Part shown: positions 45,320 through 57,086 of the stretch, in pieces
Numbering within the stretch: the first letter of the stretch is position 1
Layout of the letters: every line of letters begins with the position of its first letter
Assembly (NCBI RefSeq): GCF_020080835.1
Contig: NW_025401997.1
Location: forward strand, 62,001-126,000
DNA length: 64,000 nt
Origin: Cotesia glomerata
Lineage: Eukaryota; Arthropoda; Insecta; Hymenoptera; Braconidae
Reading direction: 5' to 3'
Position numbers and translations under genes: made by a program
The notes under the pieces: generated by a model
Told to the model about the DNA's origin: nothing
The model's database searches: none
What the model saw: only the letters and a program-made list of their open reading frames with translations

Positions 45320-45965
45320 TTTATTAAACAACTGAGAGTTGTTCTTTTTTTTTTTTTTTAATACATGATAACTGTTTATACAATAAATTTTACAGTTACT
45401 AACTGGAAACTTTACCATTGAAAAATTAAATCTATTGAGTTACGATTAAAAGCCAGATCTTGGAGGTATTCTTGATTTGAAGAATTGTTTACAAAAAGCA
45501 GAATTATATAAAGCAAAAAAGACTTGTATAGACCTAATTAACTTTTTTTGTCTTCTTTAAATGTATACAATTTTTTTATCTTCTTTAACTTCTTTAACTT
45601 TTTCGAAGAGGGTTATTTTATTTTTAGACAACTGTTTAGATTTAAATTATCATATCTATCTCATTCCACTTTATTAATGAAGGTTCAATTGAGGTTCTTG
45701 TACATGAGTACATTTAAGATATATGGGAATTTCTACTTAAATGATGTTAAGTTATCACATCTAAGTATTAAAAATTCTCTTTTGTAACTTCAATCGAAAA
45801 GAAACAAACTTTTTTTATTCATGATCGTTATCTATTCTACTTAAATACTGAGTATTCCTTTGCTGAATTGAGTTTGCTTAAATTTTACACTCATTCAATT
45901 AATCAATCATCAAGATAATAATTCCTTATCCAATACAATTTTCATTATTTCAAAATTAAATTTTT
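45320..45965. other. AT-rich spacer
   Basis: No gene recognised; T runs and low complexity. Confidence 0.4.
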
Positions 45966-45969
45966 GTTT

Positions 45970-47289
45970 TGTAACGGGTGATATTTTGCTCAATTGGCGC
46001 CTTAAATTAATTAAGTGAATTAATAAAACTAACTAATGAATCTAAATTAATTAATAAAAGGGCGCCACCGGGAGCCTTTGTAATCGCGTGTTCCCGGAAC
46101 CGGAACCGAGAGCTGAAGCTTATCTACAGGGAGAGAGAGTGGAGGAAGGTGATCTGAAATAAATAATAAATTTTTAATTAACAACGGTATCGCCAAAAAT
46201 TTATTAACAAAATAGAAATAACAACTTATTCACTCGCACGTACACTGACTCACTTAAAACTAATCTTAACACTACAACTTAATACTACCGAGGATTCCGG
46301 GCTGGAAAACCGACGCCTCAACAACTTAACCTAGGTAGCCAGCAAAGCACTCGTACAGAGGCTATCGTATACGAGGGGCGATGTGTAAAATTCCTTATAA
46401 CTAACGCAAAATTCTTAGCATCCTACAGTACCCTCATATGGAGCGTCTATACTGCAGTTTCTAGCTTACTACCGCTTTGTACCCCAACTTGGCGTCTATA
46501 CAACGGCTTCTAAGGTATGTTAATTACTCTACTCGGCAAAACATCAACAAGTGAGATCGTTTTACAAAAATTCTTAATCCTACAGTACCCTCTTATGGAA
46601 CGTCTATGCCGCAGTTTCTAACTAAGTCGCGCGCTTTGTCCACCGGACCCTCACGCTCTTAGACATGTACAGGAACTACTCTACTCGGCAAAACATCAGC
46701 AAGTAGAGGAATGTGCACACTCACACACACATATCCCGCACGATCTTCACACACTTAACCCGCTCACACACACACACACACACACTGGCTCTACTTAACT
46801 TTTATTTTTGACTTATAAAATTAAACTCCAAAAAGTACAACATTAATTTTACTAAAATTTTTCAGTCATTAGCTCGCAAATAAATCGTAAACCATTTTCA
46901 CAACCTAATTTAATTCTCAAAAAATCTACACTAAAAACCGATGCTTGAATTTATTCCAAATTATCCACGAGTTTAATACTCAACATTAAATAAATTTTTA
47001 GGAACAATATCGACGCATAAATTTATTTCAATTCAACTCGTAATTTATTTCTTAAATTTTGAATAAATTCTTAAGAATATTTCTTTATAAAATTCTAACT
47101 ACTTTTCTGGGACTTAATCCACGCCATTAAATATTTTTATAAATAATTCCAATAAAATAATACTTTTAATTTTCAATAGTTCAATATATAAAATGACCAC
47201 GTGGAATTTTTCGATTTATAAATAATTAATAAAACAATTTATCTCAATGTAAAATAAATTCACGAAAAATTATCCACGGGTATCCAATC
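45970..47289. repeat. TGTAACGGG LTR-like repeat, left part
   Basis: Begins tgtaacgggtg and has gggcgccaccggg, then the unit ccctcatatggagcgtctat with rttctagct-type spacers (46430-46630), the words accctcacgctct and actctactcggcaaaacatc, and a CA microsatellite at about 46764. These are shared with 39022 and 60500. It is interrupted by the TTAA element. The right boundary beyond 48936 is not resolved. Confidence 0.6.
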
Positions 47290-48936
47290 TTAAGGGGTTA
47301 GGGGTAGTCAGAGGCACGAAAAATGAGAATTTTCAGTATTTTTTTTGCTTTTAAATCATGTTATTTTACAAAAGTAGTAATATGGCATTATTATACAATG
47401 TTTTGACTTGAAGTCACGAAAATTTCAAAAAAAAAAAATTTTATTTCCAAAGTTATAGCTGTCTGTGTTGACCCAGTTCCAAAAAAAGGTCCTTGCGGTG
47501 ACAATCATAAGTCCTTGGAGATTCATCTAAAATCAATCGGATGAAAAAATTAGTTTTATAAATAGATAATCCTGGGCCTGATCGAAGGATTTTTTTTTTT
47601 TCAAAAATTAACAAAATGGCGGCCTCTGGAAATTTTTATCTAGATTTTTGGGAAAAAATCAACAGTTAATTGGTCTTAAAAAATCGAAATTTTTGAAAAA
47701 AAAAATCCTTCGATCAGGCCCGAGTTTATTATGTATTCTAAAAGCTGTATAAATTTTATTAAAATCTACTGAGCGGTTTTCGAGTTACAGTTGTCACCAG
47801 TTCAAAAACATTAGTTTTGAGAAAAACACGTTTAAAGTCATTGACACTAGATTCACGCACAGAAATACCGCTATTAAATTACTTACATCGAGTCATCTAT
47901 TCCTGGGCCATATAATAGTTCTTTCAGCCATGGTGGAAGTTTCCAAAACATCAACTTGCTGTTGCCTACGAAGCATTCTGCCTTCCCGAGTGTTGAGGTT
48001 GCCGCGCTGACCTGCCACTTTCACACGTGCAGCATCCAATTTTCAGCATACCGATGGGAATTAGACCTACCATTAAGTCCTAGGGTATCCATAATCATTA
48101 ATCACGAATTTGGTACCTTCATTAAACATACAAGCAGCTATGCATGCAGCACCTGGCAACGATTAGCAGAACTAGTATTCACGGTTTTTAAGGTTATTTT
48201 CCACACACTAGTTGGTCGGAAGCTCTCATTATTATTCTGATTGAATCCACCTACACATCTTTAAAGTAGATTATCATGACTGAGATCGTCGCAAATCGGT
48301 TTAATAGCTTTTAAAACATCAGGAGGTAAGGGAGAATAATCCCGAGTATAAGCGGCACCGTTTCCTACTCTGCTTCAGCGCGCTGGTAAGCCACCAAGAA
48401 CCTTCGCCTTTGGGACAACATATCATGATTCGGATTTTCATCAGTCGAACGGTGGTGGTAAAAGCCGCCATAACAGCAGACGCCCACATCTTCAATAGAA
48501 TCGCAATGACGACGTATTGATAAACCATAGCACACAGTCAATTCCACCTATTACTTTTCCTGCAAGCTCACCTCCACCATCAAGACCTTTTCGTTTAGTT
48601 TTCAGAGTACGCAGTCGAGTTTCCGCTTCTGAACATGGCACACCATACATTCCTTTTGGCTTATGGCCGCATTTTGGTCAGCATCTGCTTTTACGGCACC
48701 AGAATATTAATAACAGAACTCTAAAGGGGGTTTCTTGAAGCTGCCGTTAGCTATTCGCTCTCGAGCGCTTTGAAGTACCTGAGCTCTCTTTCGCGAGCAG
48801 TTTGTCGAATAACTCAAACTAATTATCGGATCGACTTTGAAATTTTCAGAGAATATTTTTAAGATAATACACAAAACGAAAATGCAAAAAAATCAATTGA
48901 TTTTTTGAAAGTACCTGACTACCCCTAACCCCTTAA
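47290..48936 (-). mobile_element. TTAA-flanked DNA transposon, decayed (Kolobok-like?)
   Basis: Terminal inverted repeats ggggttaggggtagtcag (from 47294) and its complement (to 48932), flanked by TTAA on both sides (47290-47293, 48933-48936). The minus strand between about 48550 and 47900 carries decayed transposase: HRSTDENPNHDM, CPKGEGSW, YQRAEAE, and downstream NNNESF...VWKITLKTV and NTREGRMLRRQQQVDVLE. These words are typical of the protein family annotated as Mutator-like transposase. TTAA target choice is used by piggyBac and Kolobok elements; the protein is not piggyBac-like, so a Kolobok-type element is my best inference. Confidence 0.65.
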
Positions 48937-49140
48937 TTACGTCGAAGTTCAGTAGCCAATTCTGGCAAATTATATTAAATAAATAATACTTTCTTGTAAC
49001 AAATAAAATTGAAATAATAATGGCCCACTGGTTTTTACTAATAAATTATCACGTGAAATAGAGCTGTCAGGAATTTGCGCGGCTCAAAAATTGGTAGCTC
49101 ACTAATATTTTATTAATAAAAATGAATGGTCAATCTAGGA
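48937..49140. other. continuation of the LTR-like repeat or flank
   Basis: AT-rich, starts with the TTAA copy. No clear end of the LTR-like repeat could be placed. Confidence 0.3.
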
Positions 49141-49149
49141 TGTTAATCC

Positions 49150-49545
49150 ACAGACTCGGTAGAATCTGGCGCCAAGTTCCGTTCAAATCAAATCTGTTGT
49201 AAACGGAGCGCCAGACCACCGACTGTGTTTACTGGAAACATTACGATATTTTGAGCGTTGCAAATTTTATTTAATTCAATGGTACTTTTTTTTTTCCTAA
49301 ATTGGTTACAATAGTAGATTATACCTTATTTTACTGATATTACTCAAATTGGCACCGGAAGTTCTGTTCAAATCAAATCCGTTGTAAACGCATCGCCAGA
49401 CTACCGATCTGTGTTTAATGTGGAAACATTACGATATTTTGAGGCCGCAAAATTTTATTTAATTCTATGGTACTTTTTTTTCCTAAATTGTCTATTACAA
49501 CAGTAGATTATACCTTATTTTACTGATATTAATTAAATTATAATC
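49150..49545. repeat. 185-bp tandem duplication
   Basis: The blocks gttcaaatcaaatctgttgtaaacg (49181) and gttcaaatcaaatccgttgtaaacg (49366), tggaaacattacgatatttt and tagattataccttatttt recur with a period of about 185. A related fragment occurs at 285-335. Confidence 0.8.
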
Positions 49546-51470
49546 AATTATAACACCTAATCTACTTGAAATTAATAAATTTAATGAGCACAAACTATAG
49601 CAACGCAAAAATTTCGATCCTGACTTTTTTTCGATGGGGAATGGTCAGTGCCACAGACTAGATAAAATAAAAATGTATAGTAATCCTCCTATAGATACGC
49701 AACTACATTAAAAAGGCGGTGACAGCTTGCATCTACGGCCGTCAGGGGTTGCACTGGAATTATTATTTTTGTGATGCACCTAGTGCATCCAACAGGTGAC
49801 GCTACCTGTTATTAGAGCGCTATCTATTATGAGAGCGTGAATTCAAAAGAAATATTCAAATTAGTAAATATTAAATGATTAAAATCAGTTAAATTTTATA
49901 TTCGAAGTAAATATTCAAATCATTTATTTCATGCTTTTACTCTTACCAGTTGTAATAAACATCTTTTGGTTAACTCTGTTTTATTTACAAAAGAAAATAA
50001 AATAAAATAAGGGAAAAACATATTTCGTTACAAAAGGACATTGTAACCGAATTTTCAGAACCCATAAAAGGTACTTGAGTAATTCAAGGACTATTTCTCG
50101 CCACATGGAATTTAAAACCCTATGAGGAAAAGTCGTAAAAGACACGTGTGAAACTCAATAAACCCTTGTTCTAAAAGTAACAAAGAATAATAAAAAACCA
50201 TATGTAACTAAACAAAAATAAGATTGTTAAATAACATTTACTATTAAAATCTAACTTTATATAATATTGAAGTTGAGCAAAATTAAGTTAAAATAATTAA
50301 TAATTATTATCTTGTATTTAATTTATAATTAATAATTATTATTTAATTTATAATTAAACGATAATGTCTATTCTTTTATACATGATAATAATTAAATTGA
50401 CTTATAATTTTATTAGAAAATCCGATTGTAAAATAATAGAAATAATATTTAATTCAAGTTATTAATTAGTCAAACTCAAACATTAATCCAACATATTATA
50501 AGCAATATAATATATATATTTTCATGTTATAGTTTATTATAATTTTTATTGTAATTTAATTTCAAGTTAATTATAAGTTAATTTTATTATAAATAGATTT
50601 TAAAAGGTTCTGTTAAATTAATAAAAATAGTTAAATAAACATAATGACTGTATTGCTAAAAGTGTATATTAGTGAAGTCTAACTTTCAGGCCGATAGGCT
50701 GAAATAAATATATATAGATATAGAGAAAATACATGTTAGTATATAAGGATCATTTATATGTAGTAGAAAATGTGTGTGCTTATGTATTCCTTAGAGTGGA
50801 AGTATGTATGGAAGTTATGGTGGGAGAAGAACGGAGTTTGAAGCTCTTCGGAAAAACTATGTAACGACACTTCTCACCGAGAGTTTAGATTGCTAAGATC
50901 ACGTCATTGTAAACCTCAATTTTATATTTTGAAGCTTTTAATATTTTGTCAACTTGAATAATAAATTGAAACCAACTAAATAATTTTGATCAAAATTAAA
51001 TAACGTCTAAATAGAATTCTTTTATTTAAAATGATTCCTTTCCCGCACTGAAACCGAGTATTTTAATGCTCCCGAGCGAAAGAACTACAGTAAGTAAAGT
51101 TTTCAATAAATAAAAATAACATCCACTAGATGGAAGCATAACAATACATATATTATAGAATAGATATATACAAATAATATATATATTTTTGTTATATTTT
51201 TTTATATATGTATATGTACAATTTTTATGCTTACTTGCTTTCTGATTTACACGAAAAACATTTAATTTGATTAAACACGCCCACCGTCTAGAAGAGCAAC
51301 TTCATATTCCAGGCATTTTAATAACGCGCGGAAATTCAAATTTCGAATTTGTTATGAAAACTTAAATTTATATTCTTCTATTATTATAATTATTTCCAAA
51401 TCGTGCGAGAGTTTGAACGAAAAAATTTAAATACAACGTTTGTTTTAATTTTATTATTAATATCCATTAT
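49546..51470. other. AT-rich non-coding region
   Basis: No gene. Small perfect hairpins aacaggt-gacgct-acctgtt at about 49789-49808 and gatgcac-cta-gtgcatc at about 49773-49789. Otherwise low-complexity AT. Confidence 0.4.
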
Positions 51471-51474
51471 TTAA

Positions 51475-52260
51475 AGAAAATAGTCCTTTTAAAGTCCCGT
51501 CCGATTTGTATATAGTGACACTTACTTATCACTACCGACATCCCAAATTTATAGTTGTAAATAAGATTTTATATCACTAAAATAAATTTATGACAGAAGC
51601 CTGGATGTTGTACAGATTTTTGTATAACCTCTTAGTATGTTAACATCTGTAATTTTCAGTAACCGAACCTTCAATCACAGCTTATAAATTTATCGATGTT
51701 CCGGTCTGAAATGATATAGTTATAATTGAAACTTTTTAATTAACTTCAATTAAAATTGGGTTCTAATAATAATAATAATAATAATAATAACAATTTTATT
51801 ATCATGATTTCATTTATTTTGTTTTAATGCGCAAACATTTAAATTTAAAAATTTCTATAAAATTTGTTATTATTAATATTATAAATAATGATAACATTCT
51901 TATTAATTTCATTTTTAAAAACCCCGTAAAAATTTATACGTAAAAATTTGCACAAAATGATTATTTAAATTTTATCATCAATTATTTAATGAAAATAATC
52001 ACTTTTGAAATTCCCGCTTCACTTCTTGCAGTGACTACTTGCCTGCCACTTCGAGCATCCCTCAAAGCCATAGCTATCAATTATTCAATGAAAATAGTCA
52101 CTTTTGAAATTCCCGCTCCACTTGCTAACAGTGACTGACACCTCTCTGCCTCTACGAGTCTAGGTGTTGCAGATTTGTATGTTAATTTTAGACTTCAGGC
52201 TAACGGGCTTGTATATCTTTTTCAGTAAACGAACCTTTAATCATAACACCTAACCCCATC
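51475..52260. repeat. degenerate repeats with ttgaaattcccgc and cagtaaacgaacct words
   Basis: Two close units at 51977 and 52076 (atcaattatt...gaaaatagtcacttttgaaattcccgc, then cagtgac), period 99. A more distant copy is at about 51465-51540. The words cagtaaccgaacctt (51658) and cagtaaacgaaccttt (52227) also repeat. A TAA microsatellite lies at 51763-51790. Confidence 0.55.
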
Positions 52261-52740
52261 AATGGTTCAATCTGTTATAATATTGAGTAAATGTAGCGCA
52301 ATTATTAATATTGTTAGTATTTTTTTTTAATAGTCCATGAAAATTTAAATTAAAAAATTTTTATTTAAATTTTACTTTCACAATATTAATAATTCCTTTC
52401 AGAAGCGCGCCAAAATTTGAATTTTTAAATTTCAATTATTATAATTTTATTTTACAAATGGAATGAAAAATAATTTATCATAACAATTTTTTTAGAAGTG
52501 CCTAGAATTTGAATTTATTGTCATTATGATTACAGTAATTACAGTAATTATTATTCTAAAAAGCATCCGGAAATTCAAATTCAAATTCTTAATACAGTAA
52601 AATCTGCAAAGATGTTACCGTAGTTTTGACTCAATTTTCTCGTCAAATACTAATAAGAGCAAGAAAAACAGCCTGCGTAACTTTATACAGCTTTTTCTGT
52701 AGTAATAAAAATAACAACAGTATAATAAAAAAAATATCGA
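52261..52740. other. AT-rich spacer before the Pro/Ala-repeat gene
   Basis: No gene or clear repeat; probably upstream sequence of the following gene. Confidence 0.35.
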
Positions 52741-52779
52741 ACAATGACCGTAAGATTTCTGTTATTTCTCGGTAGTGGG

Positions 52780-52913
52780 CGTGACAGATTTTCAACAAGT
52801 GGAATTAAGTGATTTGAGTGTCAAGTGAAATTATGGGGGGATAACAATGATGTCCTCCAAGGGTCACTATTGTTATTCATTTCGAAATTAGCATTCTTGA
52901 CGGCGACATTTTC
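52780..52913 (+). other. probable 5' UTR exon
   Basis: GC-richer segment ending in a strong donor (cgacattttc|gtaagtatg, GT at 52914). The acceptor ttttttataattag ends at 53105, just before gtttactggaccag and the ATG at 53120. The transcription start is not determined. Confidence 0.45.
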
Positions 52914-53119
52914 GTAAGTATGTTTTGTTTTATATTTTTTTGTTGTTAACTGTGATATATTTAAATATTTATTTATATTAAATTATTTATTTATATTAAA
53001 TTAAAAATTTGATCAAGTGATTTTATTTAATTTCTAAATTTTAAAATTTCCTGTTACTCGTGTCATAAATATGAATTATATCACGTACTTTTTTTTTATA
53101 ATTAGGTTTACTGGACCAG

Positions 53120-54392
53120 ATGGCAAATAATAGACCGTATAATACGTGTAAGTATGAATTATGTTTAAATTTATTTTCAATAATAACAAAATATAAAAAA
53201 TTTGAAAAAATATTTTATCAAGAAATTTTTAAGAAATTATCAAGAAATTTTTTTTTCTTAATTCTATTAATGATGAGAGTTACAATAGTAATAAAAAGTT
53301 TTAATTTTTTCCATTTAGATGAAGGATATCATCGACGAGAAGATCCAGGGCAACGGCAAAGCTACGTGGCTCACTGGGTGGAGGGCCATCAGTTCCGGGG
53401 GTCGGGATATGGAAATGGACATAATAATTACCATTATTATAATCCATATGCCAATGGCAACTTTTCATATCCACCCCCACTGCAATCAACGGCAATGTGG
53501 TACCCTATAGTAGCAGGTAACTACCCGCAATTAGTAGCGGCAGGCAATTATTTTCCGCCACCAGGAGTGGAAAATCAAAACCTCCAGCCTCCAGGAGTGG
53601 CAGGCACTAATCTTCCACCACCAGCAGCGGATCAAAACCTTCCGCCGCGAGCAGCAGAAAATCAAAACCCCCAGCCTCCGGGAGCAGCAGGCAATAATCT
53701 TCCACCACCAGCAGCAGAAAATCAAAACCTCCAGCCTCCAGGAGCGGCAGGCAATAATTTTCCACCGCCAGCAGCGGATCCAAACCTTCCGCCACCAGCA
53801 GCAGAAAATCAAAACCCTCAGCCTCCGGGAGCAGCAGGCAATAATCTTCCACCACCAGCAGCGGATCAAAATCTTCTGCCACCAGCAGCGGCAGGTATTA
53901 ATGTCCCCCCACCAGTAGCAGGATACCTTCAGCCACCTCCTGGATATTGCGTCCCTTATCCTTGTCAAAATAACTTCCCTTCACAAGCCAACGAAGATGA
54001 ATGGGGAGCCTTACAACCGGCGTCCTCGGTCACAGGAGCAAGATCTTGTAAGTAGCATATTCTTGTGTTCTTCAGAAAAAAATCTAGTTACATAATTTCT
54101 TAACAAAATATTTCTTTAACAAAATATTTCTTGTAGTTATTTATCTAGATCGATATTACTCATTTTTTTCGGTGTGAATTTGGTGAGTGTTGAGAAATTT
54201 ACTATTAGAAATCGTTTGTCGTAGGAAATATTACGTAATCGACAAATTTGCGCGTTAGATTACACATTTTGGTTTAAAAATAATTGTTAAATCTTTACTG
54301 AATATATCTAAACTATAACTAATTCTAATTTTTTGACTTCTTTTTTAGACACTTCTGCACGTCATAGTAGTGCAGGACAGAGGCGTGGTTGA
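53120..54392 (+). CDS. spliced Pro/Ala-repeat protein, RGG tail behind a TGA
   Basis: Exons 53120-53147, 53319-54047 and 54349-54392 (both junctions phase 1, donors gtaagt, acceptors ccatttag and tttttttag) give 266 codons. The N-terminus is short (MANNRPYNT) and is followed by a His/Tyr/Gly-rich stretch (GYGNGHNNYHYYNPYANG). Then come about nine imperfect repeats of 11-22 residues built on PPPAAENQN and PPGAAGNN, and a Pro/Tyr-rich end. After exon 3 joins, the frame reads GQRRG and stops at TGA 54390-54392. The same frame then continues with GGRGRGWRPYNRRGRGN to a second TGA at 54465, so the original protein probably ended in an RGG box typical of RNA-binding proteins. The first intron is a multiple of three and lacks stops, so it could be retained. 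Family not recognised. Confidence 0.65.
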
Positions 54393-54533
54393 GGAGGGCG
54401 TGGACGTGGGTGGCGTCCTTATAATCGACGAGGAAGGGGAAATGTTTATTACATAAGGATGGGATGATTAAAAAAAGAAAAATATATATTATATCACTTT
54501 TAGTTTATATGATTAAGAGTTAATATATAATTA

Positions 54534-55680
54534 TAAAACATTGATACAAAAAATTAAGTTTACTCGAGACAGAAATTCTCAGGTCAAAAATAGTTTTTTA
54601 AATATAAGAATTTCCTCTCGATTCAACTTAATTTTCTTATCAGTGTAAAGTCTGATCTATAAATCTTCTTATAAAGTTTCATAAAAAAAATGTTTGTTAT
54701 TATTTTAAAATTGTAAAACACTGATAGAAAAATTAAGTTGATTCGAGATAGAAATTCTTAAGTCAAGTTAATTTAGCATAAACAAAGATCAAAAATAGTT
54801 TTTTAAATATAAGAATTTCCTCTCGATTCAACTTAATTTTCTTATCAGTGTAAAGTCTGTTCCATAAATCTTCTTATAAAGTTTTATGAAAAAAATATTT
54901 GCTATTTTATTTATAATTGTAAAACACTGATAAAAAAATTAAGTTGATTCGAGATAGAAATTCTTAAGTCAAGTTAATTTAGCATAAACAAAGATCAAAA
55001 ATAGTTTTTTAAATATAAGAATTTCCTCTCGATTCAACTTATTTTTCTTATCAGTGTAAAGTCTGATCTATAAATCTTCTTATAAAGTTTCATAAAAAAA
55101 ATGTTTGTTATTATTTTATAATTGTAAAACACTGATAGAAAAATTAAGTTTATTCGAGATAGAAATTCTTAAGTCAAGTTAATTTAGCATAAACAAAGAT
55201 CAAAAATAGTTTTTTAAATATAAGAATTTCCTCTCGATTCAACTTAATTTTCTTATCAGTGTAAAGTCTGTTCCATAAATCTTCTTATAAAGTTTTTTAA
55301 AAAAAATATTTGCTATTTTATTTATAATTGAAAAACACTTATGAAAAATTAACTCGATTCAAGGGGAATTCCTTTATTTATTCAAGGAACTATATTTTTA
55401 GTCTTTATTCATGTAAATTTTACTTGACTTAAGAATTTATATCGTGAATCAAGTTAATTTTTTCTTTATCAGTGAAAAATTGCTTTAATAATATTTAAAA
55501 AAAAAATTGCTGGTCATTAAATTTTAATCATAAAACACTGATACGAAAAATTAAAATGAATCAAGACAGAAATTCTTAAGTTCAGTAATTTATATATGAA
55601 TAAAGATCAATAATAGTTTTTTAAATGAAGAATTTCCCCTTGAATCAAGGTGATTTTTTAATCACTTGATAATCTTTCCA
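54534..55680. repeat. tandem array of six ~205-bp hairpin units
   Basis: Units start at about 54534, 54715, 54921, 55125, 55332 and 55532. Each begins aaaacactgata and ends with the complementary cttatcagtgt; the first ~45 and last ~45 bases of the palindromic part are reverse complements (taagttgattcgag / ctcgattcaactta). Spacers between palindromes also repeat (aagtctgWtcYataaatcttc). Units 2-4 are closely related; 1, 5 and 6 are diverged. No coding. Confidence 0.85.
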
Positions 55681-56720
55681 ATAGTATCTTTTTCATAACT
55701 GATTATTTTTGAATAATAATTAAACGAAAAAATTCTTATTTATTTATATCATTTAGATGCTCCACAAAAAAAAAGCCTTTTATTCATTCTTAGTATTATT
55801 ATTTTGCGTGAAAATCTTCTGTACATATTTATAAAACTCTCTTGAAAGTTCAGCTTAATACCTAATAATTTGTTTTCTAAATATCCGTTAAATAATAAAT
55901 TTTTAAGTCGAATAAAATGAAATTTCGAAAAAATAATATTATTATTAACCACTCTAAAAGCTTCATACTAGTTCATATAAGTATCAAAAAAAAATAATTA
56001 GAAAAAAAATTCAATTTCTAATAACGCGTACATTATATAAATAATAGTCGTATGAGATGCTTCCCGTCTTTTATTTAACTAGTAGTATGTTAGTAGTTGC
56101 ACGCAGGTATCACTGCTCGCAACTTGAGCGGACATTTGAAAATAATCTATGTGCACATTGAAGATATTTACCAATTTATGAGATATTACCATTTAATTAT
56201 TAAAAATTATGTGTTTAAAGAAAATTGTCATTTTGGATTCCCGGTTAATCGATAGCACTGACATCTGAATGTGACTACTAAAACTTTTCTATGTATTATA
56301 AGTGAACACTAGAAATTTAAATAGCGCGCTACGTGCGCTCCGAAATTTCAACCAATAGGAAATCGTGGCCCGATTATTGCGAGTTTCGACTTATGACTAA
56401 CTTCAAAACTTTCATCTATTTTATTTTAAAGGATTGACATAATAATAACAATAATAATAATAGTAATTAAAATATTACCATTAGTTATCAATGATTAAAT
56501 TCATTTTGCTATTGCTGTCGAATAATTGAAAATTAATTATCAGAAGTGAAAATATTAAACGAATCCGTTAAAGTTTGTTTATAAATTGGTTAATTCATTT
56601 TTACTTGATCGACTGATAATTGAGTTCAGAGCCTGTAAATAATTGATTGTATAACCTAATTGTTTTTTGCACTTCCAAATAGGTATAAGAATATATTAAT
56701 CTATCGGGTAATAAGATTAA
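55681..56720. other. AT-rich non-coding region
   Basis: No gene. A block at about 56214-56300 resembles the repeats at 51.5 and 52.0 kb (gaaaattgtcattttggattcccg). Minus-strand frames here are short and featureless. Confidence 0.35.
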
Positions 56721-56724
56721 AGAA

Positions 56725-56848
56725 ACAGTCTGCTGTGCGACTGGAAATAAATAAAAAAAATTAGCAGTCTGCTGCGCGACTGAATGAAAAAAATTAACAG
56801 TCTGCTGTGCGACTGAATACAAAAAATTAACAGTCTGCTGTGCGACTG
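56725..56848. repeat. 33-40-bp tandem repeat, 4 copies
   Basis: cagtctgctgtgcgactg starts at 56725, 56765, 56798 and 56831, separated by A-rich spacers. Each core is flanked by the inverted pentamers cagtc/gactg. It lies about 240 bases before the Helitron start. Confidence 0.9.
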
Positions 56849-57086
56849 AATTAATAAGAAAGTAATATTTTATTTTAGGATTTTTAGTAAGCACCTGAAG
56901 TGAATAATAAAAGTGTGTTTAGTTCAATTCTTCAACTAAAGTATATATAAATTGATAATTTTAACTAATTTAAATTAATAAACAAATTTTTAAGATTTAA
57001 GACTTCTTTGTTAATTATTTTAAACCTTCCTTGATTAATTAATTATATTTATCTTAGTTCATCTTGACTGACTAATATATAAGAAA
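56849..57086. other. 5' flank of the second Helitron gene
   Basis: AT-rich; no clear TATA or splice signal. Confidence 0.3.

Noticed and set aside
47956..48240. 94-codon plus frame within the TTAA element
   Set aside because: The minus strand here encodes recognisable transposase remnants, so the plus frame is a shadow.
53531..53968. 145-codon Trp/Cys/Arg-rich minus frame
   Set aside because: Antisense of the Pro/Ala repeats; the plus frame is supported by splice sites and phase.
56601..56894. 97-codon minus frame with four VAQQT units
   Set aside because: The periodicity comes from the 33-bp DNA repeat; no other sign of coding.
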